Assembly (NCBI GenBank): GCA_030704615.1
Contig: CM060733.1
Coordinates: forward strand, 51,026,001 to 51,090,000
Source of the DNA: Takakia lepidozioides
Lineage: Eukaryota; Streptophyta; Takakiopsida; Takakiales; Takakiaceae
Direction: 5' to 3'
DNA length: 64,000 nt
The translations under genes were made by a program, and so were the position numbers. Of the stretch, positions 35,638-48,839 are shown in pieces; position 1 is the stretch's first letter, and each line of letters starts with the position of its first letter. The notes beneath the pieces are model-generated. The model did not search any database. It had not been told where the DNA came from and saw only the letters and a program-made list of their open reading frames with translations.

Positions 35638-36630
35638 TCAGAAAACACAGACGGAGGGAAGGAGGGAGGGAGGAAGAGAGAGAGATAAAGAAAGAGAAGG
35701 AGGAAAAAAAAAAAAACGTTGGCGTCGCGGCAGCGAGACGGAGTGGGTGAGGTGACAGATCTGTTTTGTCCTCAAAGTCATGTTGTCCCCCTTATCACAC
35801 ATTTTGTAGTAGAAGGTCCTCAAAGGCCATGAGACCGCAAGTGGTTCTTTTTTGAACCTCTGGAAGCCTTTTTTTGCGTCTGCTGCACACCTATTGCGTT
35901 CTGCAGGTGTGAGGTTGGCCCATTTTACCCACATATCAATTGATATGGGAGCCATCAAATTGATGTTCGCATGCGGGTGCCACATTATATGGTCGTTATT
36001 TGCAACCTCAAGCTCCACGGCCCTTGGAGGCAACCAAGGGACGAACTGTAGGTTACCAGGTGTTGCTCCAGCAGCCCTTTCTTGTTCCACTTGAGAGAGC
36101 TCAACCTGCTCACAGAAATCCCTAACTGCATCATTTTCTCCTTCAGGCATAATCATATGTCCTAGAATAGGATGATTAGTCACTGATGGAATAAAATCTT
36201 TTTCCATGGCATTGGAAGATTTCTATGTGGAAGCAGGCTGTTCATCATCCAGGTTTGCCATCCTAAGTGCTTCTTCAATTGCAGCACCTTTTTTCTCCCA
36301 GTAAGACAGTTCACTAGCATCCTGTTCCAATATCTTAGCCAATTTGGCATTGTACTCCTTGAGTCTTTCAAGGTACATACCACCTCTGTTTGCACAAATT
36401 CCAAGAGCTACCCAATCCTCCAGGGCTAATGTTTCAAGCAATAAAACAGGGTTGTCATCACCTGAACTGTTCATAGCTGTAGAATCCATTGTTTGCACAG
36501 TGGAATGGAAATCACTTGGAGTGATTTGTAGTAAGGTAGCTTGTACTGCAGGAATCGGAGGAGGTAAAGGGGGCTGGTACCCCATTGTCATGAGGTCCTC
36601 GCTCCATTCAGGGATGTGTTTGGTTACCTT
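35638..36630 (-). pseudogene. Unknown ORF split by a single in-frame TAG
   Basis: The frame opens after a plausible acceptor (CATAACAG) at 36630 with KVTKHIPEWSEDLMTMGYQP. It runs to TAG 36225-36223, then continues in the same frame to 35638. Before the stop: Pro-rich PPLPPPIPAV, then LALEDWVALGICANRGGMYL and an amphipathic segment. After it: NHPILGHMIMPEGENDA, FVPWLPPRAVELEV, SIDMWVKWANLTPAERNRCA and WPLRTFYYKMCDKG. The final residues (FFFFPPSLSLSLSL) translate a low-complexity tract and are probably not coding. I do not recognise the family. It is either a recent pseudogene or a readthrough case, and upstream exons would lie right of 36640. Confidence 0.45.
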
Positions 36631-36639
36631 CTGTTATGG

Positions 36640-39600
36640 CCAGAAAAAAGGTTAGTATGTCATAAGCAGATCTGGTAATAGAATGGAGATTGACTGATAA
36701 TGTGTACAGACACCACTCAGTACACTGGTCTAAGGGAGAGAGGGAAGATAAAATGTCTTGTCGAGACATGGACAAGACCAAACAAGGTCTTTGTATGACA
36801 AATCAGCCTCATAACGAGGCACTGTCAATCACTCTTCATTCATAAACCAGTCTGATGACATATAACAGATCTCACAGTTCATGAAATCTTTGGGAGGGGG
36901 GGTGGGATCATATAAACATCCGTTTCAGACAAACAGGGACCCAATCAAGGGTATGCTTTATACGGAATATTAGAAACATTTCATAGCAGGAAAATTATGT
37001 ATAATTTGCTAAGTTTACCACCCATGTTCCCATTAATAAACTGGAGAAGAAGTTCCAGTTTTCATATAGCCATAATGGTCAGATTAGAGCAGTAAACAGC
37101 TTCTAAACTATTTACACATGAAGGGAATGCCCACACATCTTGTTTTTTTGTCCCAGACCTAGTTTCAATCTGGGGCCAGTGTATAAATGGATTCAAAAGG
37201 TTTTGAGCAGTAAGTGATTACTGATAGTCACAGACTATAAAGAAATCCAGAAAAACATGTCATGGTATATGCCTTAGTAGTAAAGCCAGTCTATCCCAGA
37301 GCCCGTTTTAGGTCTTGGGGCAATCTGTATCTACTCCAACAAGGTACTTGCAAGGTCACAAACAAGTAGAGAAGGACATGAACCCATATGGTCTGCATCA
37401 AGCAGCATACATGGCCTTAAAACAAAGGATTGTGGTTCCCTATGTCTTCTTACTTAGCTGCTTGATATTATTCAAGCCACAACATCATACCAGTCCCATA
37501 GACCGAAATAAAAAGCTCATGCTGTGTTGTAAGACAGCAAATCCAGCATCATCACGTAGTGTAGCAGAAATCAAAGGCAATAGTCTTTAATAGAAAGTAT
37601 GTGTTCTAATAAAGCTCATCTAATGTATTAATGCTCAACAAGAAGAGTTGGAAGCATAGCCAGAAAGATCAAGAAATGGGGGCAGATTCGAATCAGCTCC
37701 CTGAAGAAACAGCTTGAGTCGACTTCACTTCAGCTTGCTAGTTTTCAATCAATTGCAAGCTTCATGAATCATATTAAGTGAGGGCCCTCACCTGGTCCCA
37801 TCACATGCAGTCAAAAAACAATGAAGTTAGTGAAGATGTGGAACCCCAGGTGAATATCAGGCCTCACGCTTGTTATCGCTGTACAACATGCGTTCAGAAA
37901 GCAAGAAGAGATCAAAAGCAAAGCAAAGATATTCCACAACCTTAAGTGTTTGTGGAAGAGGATTCGACATAGCTCCAAGAACTCGATAATCGACAGCCCA
38001 AACAAACAATGGTTTGCTGAAATCTACGAGCATTTTATCAGATGAAGGGACTTCCTGATGGTTTAAGAGCGGCGCTGGATCTTAATGACCATTGAACGGA
38101 ACGGCAAGCAGTCACAACTTAAAGTAAGTTGCCCGCCAAGGGAAGAGACAACCTCATTGAGGGAATTGAAGCTCAGCCGCCTTTGTATACCCCAAGGGGA
38201 TTTGAAAAGTACTGGAATCTTGCCAGAGCACTTGCAGGTTGTCATAAAGCTTCTCCATAGCCATCAAATTCACAAGATTTGTGCTTAAATGATCCCTCTG
38301 ACACCATCTCTCAGATCCATCAGAATCAAAACGCACGAGTATCGTGCAGAGTTTAAGGGCGGAGGAAGAGATAGGGCAAACCTTCGCGATTTCATCCAGA
38401 ATAGATGAAAAATAGATAATGTAAAGTATTTCCCTAATTCCATCATGATGTCATCCAGTGAGCCTGGTGATCCACATAGAACATAAACTTCTTGCCCAAC
38501 AGGTAATGCCTGAATTTCTTCACTGCATAGATCATTGCGTTGGAATTTTCAAGTTCGACTCAAGGGATGTAGCATACAGTGGATTATCTAGCCATTCTTA
38601 ACTCAGGCTTTGGCACAAACCGTGTCCTGGCCTAAGGCGCTCATTGGCCCACGGTCACACGGTCACATAGTCAATATGCTCGAAACTCTCAAAACTTACA
38701 CACCACACAAAATCTGCACTTTCACACATAGAAAATCCTAGGCGGCGCTGTAGTAATCCAAAGGGCCCGGGATTTTAGTGCATTCAGTTGTTGACAATGC
38801 GAGCTGCAACTTTGCTTTAGGGCCCACATCCATCCAATACCATCTTGTAAATGTACAACTAACAAGAGGCCCTATCATTGTTTTATTGATATGAAGTGTA
38901 ACATGTGCCCAACTGGGAACTAAAAACTTTCATGTTTCCATTACATCTCATAGGAACAACCCATGATATAAGGTTAAGGGCACTTTGGACCAACTTGATA
39001 CGAAGTCCCTACCCTGTCGGCCCTCGGGCAGGGCCAACAAACGACGCAACCACAGAAAGGTCGAACCGTCCTTTAGGGGATAATGACCAACCCTTGCTTC
39101 CCTCAGAGCTGTAAAGGCGGTTGGAGACTTCCAGCGGGCGGTGCAGTATAAGTCGTTACAGTACTGCAGCACCTGCCCCTTCCTTAGTTCTTTCGTCTAC
39201 CAACCCTGCCTGCCGACGAGTCGCTATTTTGAACATTGTCAGACAATTGTACAATACACTCGTATGCGCATTTGTTTGCAGGGCATTATTTTCCTCCGAT
39301 TGCCCTGCCATGCATAAGTTATTGCAGCAATTCGATCTACGTTCCTCAAGACTTGCACTACAAACACACCATCGCATCTCCGAATCTCCATGTCGTACTT
39401 GGCCCCTCGTAGTTCTTTTGATTTCGAACATCTTAAAAGTACGCTCCGTACTTGACAACACGTACTGTCCATAATATTTACTTCAAGGTAGTATCTGCAA
39501 ACAATAAGATTTCATATAAGTTCAGTGCTGCCATAACGGTTGATCGACCTACGATGTTTTGGTCACAGCGATACGCATAGAAACCACGGGGCCGCCGGCA

Positions 39601-42600
39601 ACATCGCACTGAGCTCTTGTGTACATGCAGAAACTCGACCTCAATTCGACAATAGTAACTGCGGATGAAGTCATCGGACGGATAATTCTAAGGCTTGGCC
39701 AATACTGGTGAGAACATAGGAGTTACTGTCACGTCAGCATTTGGCCAACAGATTTCCGAGGAAACTCACTAGCTGTCTCCATTGGACATGCCGACTTAAA
39801 CAACCAAGCTGGCATCCGTAGGGAACAGAGCTTCTACTTGAATGTGGTATCTATAGTATCTGTCACCATATCCTTTTGTTAGCACAGTCTATCAGCATTC
39901 TTGAAACATTCATTAGAGTCCTCAAGAACGTTGTACTATGAGGGCCATGTATGCATTTATCCTCTTGATCAATTCATTGTTCCAGGTGATAAAATTCTGA
40001 TTTGGTTTCTACAATGCGTATCCTGGAAGGCATTTCCGCCATTTCCTTCTTCGATCGCACCGCCTGGATCTTCACTCATCACAGAAACTTGTCTCTGGAA
40101 CACTTGAAGAATATACAATCTTCAATTTTCTTCCCATTCTTGAAACGCCTCCAAATGTTCATGAATATTTGGACGCCAGACCATCTCGGTTTTTCTACTA
40201 AGAGCAGGAGGAGCATCTGGATCATATATATATCTTAGAGTCCTTTTCACCGTCTCTGAAGGGGAAAATTAAGAGCTCGCATAGCTACCAAAGGTTCATC
40301 TATGTTTGCTCGCAATACAGGGAATGCCTGGACATCGTAAGTGTTAGAATATGCATTTATTCTCCCCTCAACAACTCTCCCATATTTGTAGGATTAGATC
40401 AGGTCTGGTTACCTACACACGACGGTGTTTCCTTATCTCTTACTATGAATAGCCAGCACAGCCTCTCCATCAGAATCTCATTGTATATAACCTGTTCATG
40501 CTTTCCGTTATATTCATTCTTTTTCACTGTTGAGTACAGGGTTCTTCAGCACGTTGTCTTCTTCTCACCGCCTTGTCAAGTGTTCTTTTGTTGCTGCTAG
40601 CGTCTATAGTAGCTTTAGATGTTCATGTTTTCCAACAGTAAGTCGGAAGAACCTCCATCGCCTATTCCTAAGCAGAATTCTGAAGTGATAGCCAATTTTC
40701 CCTTCATCAGTCTCATAAGGTCGGCTTCAACTAGTGCTAGAATGCCTTAGGGGATCTGTAAGAGCAAGAACTTTACTGGCATGCATAGAAATCAATTCAA
40801 ATTATTTCTTCCATAGAATGTTGTTCAGACTTTGTGTAAATTGGTTTTGTTTGAGGTGGTTGGTAGCTAACACTTTCATTCAACTGACCAGTGGCAAGGT
40901 TGTCTATTATCTGATAATGATCATCAAACGAGTGATGACTGAGAGCTGCTCTTTTCCGACCATTCTGTACATAGCACTGCCCTTCTACTTGGTTCTCAAA
41001 TGTGAACGTTCATGAATGGGACTCCGTGCCCAGATGATCCAGGCTCGTAGATGGAGCCATAAACTTGAATTCTAGAGAAGGTGCTTTGATTCATATCATC
41101 AGCTGGTAGAGACTTTCCTAATACCCGTGCTTGGATAAGAAACCCTAGCACAATCTCCTGCTGTACCCCCTTCGTCTAGTTCAACTTACTTTCGAGAAGT
41201 TTGACGTTTTTCAGTTGATTCTTGACCAATATATCTGTACAAGTTACTTTGCAAGGCTTATTGACGATACTGGAATCTCTCTAGATTTTATAAAGGTGTG
41301 GCATGAGCTCACCTTTGCACATCCACCCATTCTGTAAAGAATTTGGGAAGACCGATCCAAGGAGATCGTATGCCAACTTTTGATGGCGTCCAGCCAATCG
41401 TTCCAAAGCAAATTGAAATTAGGATCTCGAGATGGCATATTTCTTCAGGAAAAGCGGTATGTACAAAATTTCCAACCTTGCGGGTACATGCTGCACCCTA
41501 CTTCGTCAGTCACTTTTGCCGATTTCTATTGTTGGGTGACCAACTGTGATTTGGCAACAACAACGGCGATAGTCTTTGATATGATCTGTCAACATTCTTG
41601 GACTCGTTGTCCCATTTGCACTGTCGAATCCTGAATGACTGTGAAACATTTCACCCAGTATACGCTTGTGCTATAACTTCAAATTGTGGTGGTGGCTGAT
41701 CAAAAGTTAACACAGTTTCAACAATGATCGGCTACGACCACAATTTAGGTTAAAGCACAAGCAAACTTGTCTCGATCAAACTTGTCTACAGAAGTTCCGT
41801 CATAATTTGGGATCCAATCGTCTCTCCAGAGCAACAAAACATGCTTTCTTAGAAGGCAATCGTTGATCAAGTGCCAGGTGCTTGAGTTCGACCTACAAGT
41901 AACCAGTTGTAGCCATAGCCCAAGAGAAAGTGAGAGTCGCTCAAGAATAGTCAGAGGGACTATTTTCAGTAGTACTGATAACGGGAGAAGAGATAGAGAT
42001 GAGTTTAATTGTCCTATTTTGATTGGTGAGGAGAAAACGCTCTAACCGTTGAGGCTCCCATCGAGAGAGCATAGAGATGATCTAATCCTCAGAAATGGTA
42101 ACTGGGCCTAGAAGAGCAGGGAGAAGGGGAAAATTCCAAAGACCTTGAGAAAGATCATGAGAGAGACTTACAGGGGAAGTAGATAACAGGAAACAAGGAT
42201 TTGTCCAGTGCTATGCACGTTACATGCATCCTGCGTCGATTCAATACTCTTCATACAACCTTATTCTTCAGGGATAACATCAATTATACAACTCTGACAG
42301 CTTTCCACAGCTTGATGGATCCGAACTCGGGACCATGTGTGATGACAGCCGCGATGTCATCGTTGACCGGTCGGCAGTCCGCAATCGGTACCGACAGTTG
42401 CATAGTACCCTCATTGAATTCAGAAGGTTGCTCCTTTTGAAAACAATCAAACGTCTTCACGAATAACTAAATGTGGCTTTGACACTTGCACACATACCCT
42501 ATTCACTGTGCCCACTGGCCCGAGTCCTTGCAGCGACCAAATGTTTTCTTCCATGTTTCTAGAGGCAACAAAACCAAAAATCGAATCTTCCCCTGAATGA

Positions 42601-45600
42601 AAGGTGGAGACTGGAGACTACGCGTTTTGGAATACTTATACACGATTACTTTTAAGTGTCGGGAACTGCATGTCTGGTGGGCCCGATCTCTTTGTGCCAG
42701 TACATAACATGTGGGTTCTGTCGGTAGTGACTGTCGTAAATGATGTACTGTCCACGAGACATATGAGAGGCCTCTGAGAGCCTACAATTTTTGGCTCCTT
42801 TGCTTGTCATCTGAATCCAGGTTTCCAGGCACGTCAGGTGACACAAGCCATGCTATGGTCGGGTAAGTATGCCTCAAAGGATAGTGAAAACTATTTAGGT
42901 CTTCAAGTACCAATTTAAGTCACCTAATAATCTCATGGACTTGGAGCTCATAGATATGCTCCATTCTTGATGTGAGCTAAAGCACGTCTTCTGATGTAAG
43001 CTAAATCAAGCTTTTCGCAGGGTTCGCTTCCTTCCAAAAATATCCCCCGACACATCTCTATTCCTTCCTAGCAACTCTAGAATCCGCGAATCATCGGAGG
43101 TACCTAGCGTGGCCCACACGATGCACCTAGCCGCTTATGCCATATCAAACAAATTCTAATTCTACAACGTGGGTCAGAGAAGAAGAAATTTCAAACATGA
43201 TAATGAATCACCAAAGCATCAGTAGAAAGGTTTCCTCATATATAACCTTATAAGTTATGCATAATGCAAGAAATTGAGTAAGTACATGAGTAAGAAGAAT
43301 AATCGGCCAGTAGTTGAAAATATATCCAAACTCCAAAATTAGTAGTGTCATAGACATCAATATAGTCAACATTCAACTTGTAGTGGGATCAATAAACTCC
43401 AAAGAAGAGATTGGGGTATGAGGTGGAGTCTTGTAAGACCCAGTTTATAACCTAATTCTAGACATTTTTCAGATCTGAAATATCTTTCAGAAAGTACCAG
43501 ATAGAAAAATAGAAATTTCTGAAGATTGATCTTTTTCTATTTTTCAATGTACTACTGTGCTCTATATATGAGCAATAGTGTTAGGACCAACAACATGTTT
43601 TCCCTTGTCATGTTCAAAATAGCTTTGGAGTTTCATGAAAGATGAAGAGCATTCACCTATGTATGTAAAAAATAAAAAACATCATTACAAAGTGAATTAA
43701 TGATGATGCATGAGGTGAATAACATGACGTTTTCATGTTTGCCATCATACGATTTCTAGGTGATTAGAACATATATAACAAATGAACAATGCAACAATGT
43801 AACATGCGTGCAAGTGAGCATCTCACTAAGAGATTGCAATTGCAGAATAAAAATGTTGGAAGAGAAATACTCTCCATATGAATAAAACAAGAAGAGCCAT
43901 GGCTCTTTTTAAAGTCTCTTTGATGTCTTTGATAGTAGTGTAATAATGTGGGGTTGCACTTTAACATAGGTAGCAGATCAAACCTTTGGAAAAGCCAAAG
44001 TGCAAGGATACCGAGAAACCAGCCATCTTCCATAAATTCGTCACCCCTGTCGTAAGTTCAATTGGTTATGAATGACGGCATTCGTAATACAATTAATTGA
44101 ATATATTTTGTGTAGTTATTGTAAAACATTTTAGGTATGCTAATTTACTACAGTAAGTATTAGCAAACCCAAGGATGAGAGTGAGAGATGACGCCGACCA
44201 AAGCCTACCTCTCCCCCTTGCAGGTACTACCTCTTTTGGGGGTGGGTTCTATAAAACGAAACCATTATACTACAACTTGTTCGCTTTCAATTATTTATTA
44301 TTAAGGACGAGTGTTGTAAGACACTTGATTGCTGTAAAGTGGAGAGAAAGAAGAAAATGTTGCAATAGAGTTTTGTGGAAGGTCAAAGTTTTTTTATGAT
44401 GTCAAAGTTGTAATTATGTACACCTCCCCCAGCATGTGCGGTGATAATAATAAGTGGGGCGGTGTTCCAACCATGCTGGCGGATGACAAAGATCAATGAC
44501 GCATTATTTTCACGTTTATTGTGTAAAGTTTGGTCGGAGAATCGATCATGACGATAGGAATTTTTATGATAGTGATTCCAAGAGAATGATTTGGACCAAA
44601 GGTGGGGATGAGGATAATGAAAGATTGTGCACCAATACTGAATGGCTTGGATTGACATATACATGGTACAGCCATAGTGGTACTATGTGGTCAAGGGGTC
44701 ATCCCCGATTTGTGAACGACCAATTGTCATACTTTTTTTTCACAGTCGACATGATAATCCCAGAAAAACACACGAAAATGTGGGAAAAAAAAAACCCCCT
44801 TAAAAACAGTTGAAACATTTTCTTGCTTTCACGTTTCTTCTTCTTCTATTATCAGGTTTTTGTCTTTTCTGTCTTCCTTTCACGTTTAGCGAAGACGACC
44901 ATAAGGACGACCATAAGGTCCATTAGTCGTTATAGTACTATAATTATGAGAATCGAGAGCAGCTCGGGAGAGAGATGGAGCTACACATAAGTATCAGATC
45001 ACTTCTTATACTTTTTGTTCATGAATAAGGACATGATGGATATGACCCACATGCATTGCCAGATATTTTTTGAAATGTAACCCTGGAATTGCAAGAAGAA
45101 CCTGCTTATTGGACTTACAGAAAATTTTGTAATTGCCTATGCAACTGATTTTGCATTTGGAAACAACTCGAAACACTTGCAAATGTATCACGTCAAAAAC
45201 AGATCCTACATTATGACAAGTTACATTTGTACCTAATCCAAAATATACATAACAACTAATTGATAGTTTAACATCTCGTCACTAGTAGGCGCGCAACAAC
45301 GCGGAACCATAGTTTTCATTCGAAATGTTGTACTTCAATTGTAACAATCGGCTAGACGCGTATGGCTCCTCTTTGCCAATTGTGAAATCTACTTTCATCC
45401 ATGATAAACCTAAAACTCATCCATTTGCGTTCCACAAATTGTTCAATAAGATAACAATTATCTGAGGGAAGTATTACCTTGAGAGGAATTACCTTTTAAA
45501 TTTAATTTGATCAAAAGGGCCTCCGTCCTCTTTCTGGGTGAAAAAAAAAACAAAACATATGAGGGTAGTTTTCAGCAAAGGAGAGGAGGTAACGCATGGG

Positions 45601-45990
45601 GAAGGCACAAGAGGGGCTTAGTGTTTTTGACACTGAACAACTTAGTGGTCACGTTCATTTGTGGACTGTATGAGCTACGTGGGCGATAAAACACAACGAG
45701 CTTTTGTCCTAAACAATAGTACCAGCAATTTAATCTATTTTTAGATAGCATGCCTCATTAGTTTAAAAATGGAATATCTGTGTATTAAGTTCTTACCTCA
45801 ATTGTGAGCAGTTGCTCCCAGCTTTCCTTTTGGGAAAAAAATAAAATAAAATCTCTATTTTAGGTTCATTTGTGTTTTGTATGTATCATGAGCATTAGTG
45901 GTAGACATTTTGTCTACTGTAGTAGACGTGAATACCTATAAGTTATATTTGACCATTCTATTTATTTACCTATTGCGATAACAGATATTT
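36640..45990. other. Long intergenic region without a supported gene
   Basis: Many short overlapping frames occur on both strands, none with a recognisable domain. Longer ones at 38948-39474 overlap on opposite strands, so at most one could be real. Near 42965-43010, GATGTGAGCTAAAGCACGTC then TTCTGATGTAAGCTAAAT is a short direct repeat. I see no RNA gene. Confidence 0.35.
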
Positions 45991-46000
45991 AATTGTGAGA

Positions 46001-47000
46001 TGTCACTCCCAGGTGTTTCCCTTTAATATATATTTAAAAATATTTAAAAACAAATGCATGCAATTCATGCAAGCTCTGCCCTCTAGTAATTATGAATAGA
46101 TAGTCAAAATCTGGAAGATCACACAATGTTTATTAATAAATATCGTTGTAACAGGATTTGAGCCCCCCAATCACCCGAGCGGCATGCAGGGGAATATCCT
46201 CATCTATGGCATGCACAAGAAGTTGAACTCCAGACCTAAAGGCCATGAAACTGTTCATCTAGAGGATGCCATTCATTAGAAATATGGACAGAATGTTCTG
46301 GTGGCATCTGTCTCGATCGGATTGGAAGCATAATTGAAAGTATGGGTGCTCTAGCAGTTAAACCCTTTGCGTAGTCCTGCCTTAGGAAGGCAAGGCCAAT
46401 AAATAAATTTCAATTGTCTACACTATGACACATGTTGCATATTTTCTTATTGGCTTCCTCCCTTTAGACTTGGTATCATGTTGAAGTCAATGGAGGAAGT
46501 CTACTATCGAAACTCTTATTGGTCCAAAAACATTCATTGGTGCATGTTGTGCCGGGTCAGCCAATTAGTCATGCTAGAAAAAGAGCGATTGTTTTGTAAA
46601 ATAATTGCGCCCATTGCCGAAGCAAGCATAGGGCTACTGCCTTCCAATGGGAAGGTATACATCTTTTATGATATCCAACCTCTGGTTTGAACCGACAAGT
46701 GAATCACCTAACTGTTGGTTTTCTTAATAAAACAGCATAAAATCAGCTTGTAGAAACTACTTAGAATAGTCCGACAGCACACCTCATAACTTGGCCTTTC
46801 GCCGTTTGCGGCTTTGTTTTATATACATTTGTTGGTACATTTATAATATATCTTTGATTCCATATTGACCATATGATCCTGGAAGTTTATGTATAAAGGG
46901 AGATCCGGATGCGAGCTTGGAGGAACTGCTAGGGAGAATCCGGTTTTTTGTTTTTTGTTTTAAGAAAACAAAATGGAAAGGGAAACACCTGGGAGCGACA
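46001..47000. mobile_element. Candidate 1-kb DNA element with 24-bp terminal inverted repeats
   Basis: The left end starts TGTCACTCCCAGGTGTTTCC and continues CTTT (46001-46024). Its reverse complement forms the right end (46977-47000), with one mismatch (A versus G at base 5). The interior has one short frame (46478-46690) of unknown nature. I found no target-site duplication. A related sequence (GTTGCTCCCAGCTTTCC) lies just left at about 45812. Confidence 0.55.
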
Positions 47001-47323
47001 GCTCTGTTTTTTCCTTTATTGGCTCTGTTGTAAAGACATCTGGCAGACTTTGCAACATATTAGTCAATGGAGAAAATGTGGTCAGAGGACCTTAGACCGT
47101 GTCAAGGCTCCTAGTGGAGTGTTGTGCTGAGTCATGCCCCTCTCTCACCTACCTCTTATGTTTTGCCAAAGCAAGAGAGCCCATCGCTGTTTTAGGCTTG
47201 TTTCTTTTGGTTTTAGAAGGAGGGACTGTGGCCTCGGTTAACTTAGCAGGGGGACGAAAAATGTCCAAGAACACATGGATAAGTTTGGTGGAAAAAATAA
47301 CCACCGATTCCGATCGATTTGGT

Positions 47324-47487
47324 TCTAATATCATGGCTTTTGAGGTTATTTTATCCTCAGTCAATCTATTCGAGCTTTGCCCTTTCCAAACAAATAATTA
47401 AGGGGTCTAATATCGTGGCTTTTGAGGTTATTTTATCCTCAGTCAATCTATTCGAGCTTTGCCCTTTCCAAACAAATAATTAAGGGG
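47324..47487. repeat. 82-bp tandem duplication
   Basis: The block TCTAATATCATGGCTTTTGA...AATTAAGGGG at 47324-47405 is repeated at 47406-47487 with one substitution (CATGG to CGTGG). It extends into the end of a 100-codon frame (47099-47401) of unknown meaning. Confidence 0.9.
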
Positions 47488-48670
47488 CCTCATTTGTGAG
47501 TGCGGACTCGCTATGGGGTGTTTCCTTTTAAAAAAGCAAAAAAGAAACAAAAAAGAACAATAAACACAATCTAGACAAACATCCGGCTTCCCTCGCACGG
47601 GGTGTTTCCTTTAAAAAAAGGAAAAACAAAACGTTAAAATCAGGTAAGGCGTATTAGGCCCTTTCCACAGGCCAATTTATTTGGCCGACTCGGCCACCCA
47701 GGGTGTACTGCCGATTCGGCAGGCAGAATCGGCAGGGATGGCCGATTATGTACTATGCACCCCGGATTACAGAACGTACCCAGGAAGCTAGCCCCCGTTT
47801 ATATCCTCTGCGGGTGTCTGAATCTGGGCAATCGATATGGGATAAATCATGCCCAATCAGATTGCACCAGGTATATTCCACCACCTGCTTTTAACGCCAA
47901 GTGAACGGGCCGTGTAGGGCCGACTCTGCCCTGTGCGCGGCCATAGGGCTCGCCCAAGGGCCGCTTACAGGGCACGGCCCGTTCTCTAGTACATAAAAGA
48001 ACAAAAAACATAATCCAGACAAGTGAGCGCGGACGGCCCGACGGCGGCCCTCGCACGGGGTGTTTCCTTTAAGAAAAAACAAAAACAAATAAAACATAAA
48101 ACATAAACAAAAAAAGTGGGTGCGGACTGACGGCCCTGGCTACGGGTTGTTTTTTACTATATTATGTTATATTTTTTAATTGTCTTTAAGAACAGGGGAC
48201 AGTGGCCCTGGATATATATATATGTTTTAATTGTTTATTATTGTGGGGTGTTTCCTTTCAGAAAAAACAAAAACAAAAAAAACAAAAAACAAAAAAAGAA
48301 AATGTGAGTGCGGACGGACCGCCCTCGCTAGGGGGTGTCTTTTTTAATTTGTTTAATTGTTTAATTGTTTTTAAGAACAGGGGACAGTGGCCCTGGATAA
48401 TTTATTGATAATTATTGTGGGAAAAAAAATTGTAGGGTGTTTCCTTTCAAATAAAATAGAAACAAAAAAACATAAACCAAAAAAGTGAGTGCGGCTCGCC
48501 ACGGGGTGTTTCCTTTCAGAAAAAACAAAAAAATAAACCAGATAACAAAAAATCAAATAAACACACGGTTACCGGAACCTAGATCGGTACGAACATAAAC
48601 TGTCCGTTTCAGAAGGAAATCAGGTGTTTCCCATTTTGTTTTCCCAGGTGTTTCCCTTTCTGCCAGAAAA
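47488..48670. repeat. Array of GGGGTGTTTCC modules
   Basis: At least eight modules share GTGAGTGCGGAC...GCCCTCGCAC, then GGGGTGTTTCCTTT, then an A/C-rich run. Clear copies start near 47517, 47600, 48058, 48245, 48434 and 48500; weaker ones lie near 48148, 48342, 48624 and 48647. Two modules are followed by AAGAACAGGGGACAGTGGCC (48189 and 48373), the core of the 26.5-kb minisatellite. The GGTGTTTCC block equals part of the inverted ends of the 46.0-47.0-kb element. Confidence 0.75.
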
Positions 48671-48839
48671 AAAAAGAAAAAAAAAAGAAGAAGAAGAAAA
48701 GAAAAGAAAAGAAATTATTTCAATCCAACGGTCTGAATTTCCACAAAAAGAACACGGTCGGCGTGGATTGGCTGATTGACCAGTCGTGCGATCCCCTACA
48801 AAAATAACCCGACATACTGTCGAGTCAACGCCGTCTCGA

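Noticed and set aside
35638-35720. FFFFPPSLSLSLS C-terminal segment of the unknown ORF
   Set aside because: It translates a poly-A and GA-rich simple tract (plus strand) and is more likely untranslated or intronic.
39121-39474. Overlapping ORFs of 101-117 codons on both strands
   Set aside because: No domain, no splice support and mutual overlap; treated as chance frames.
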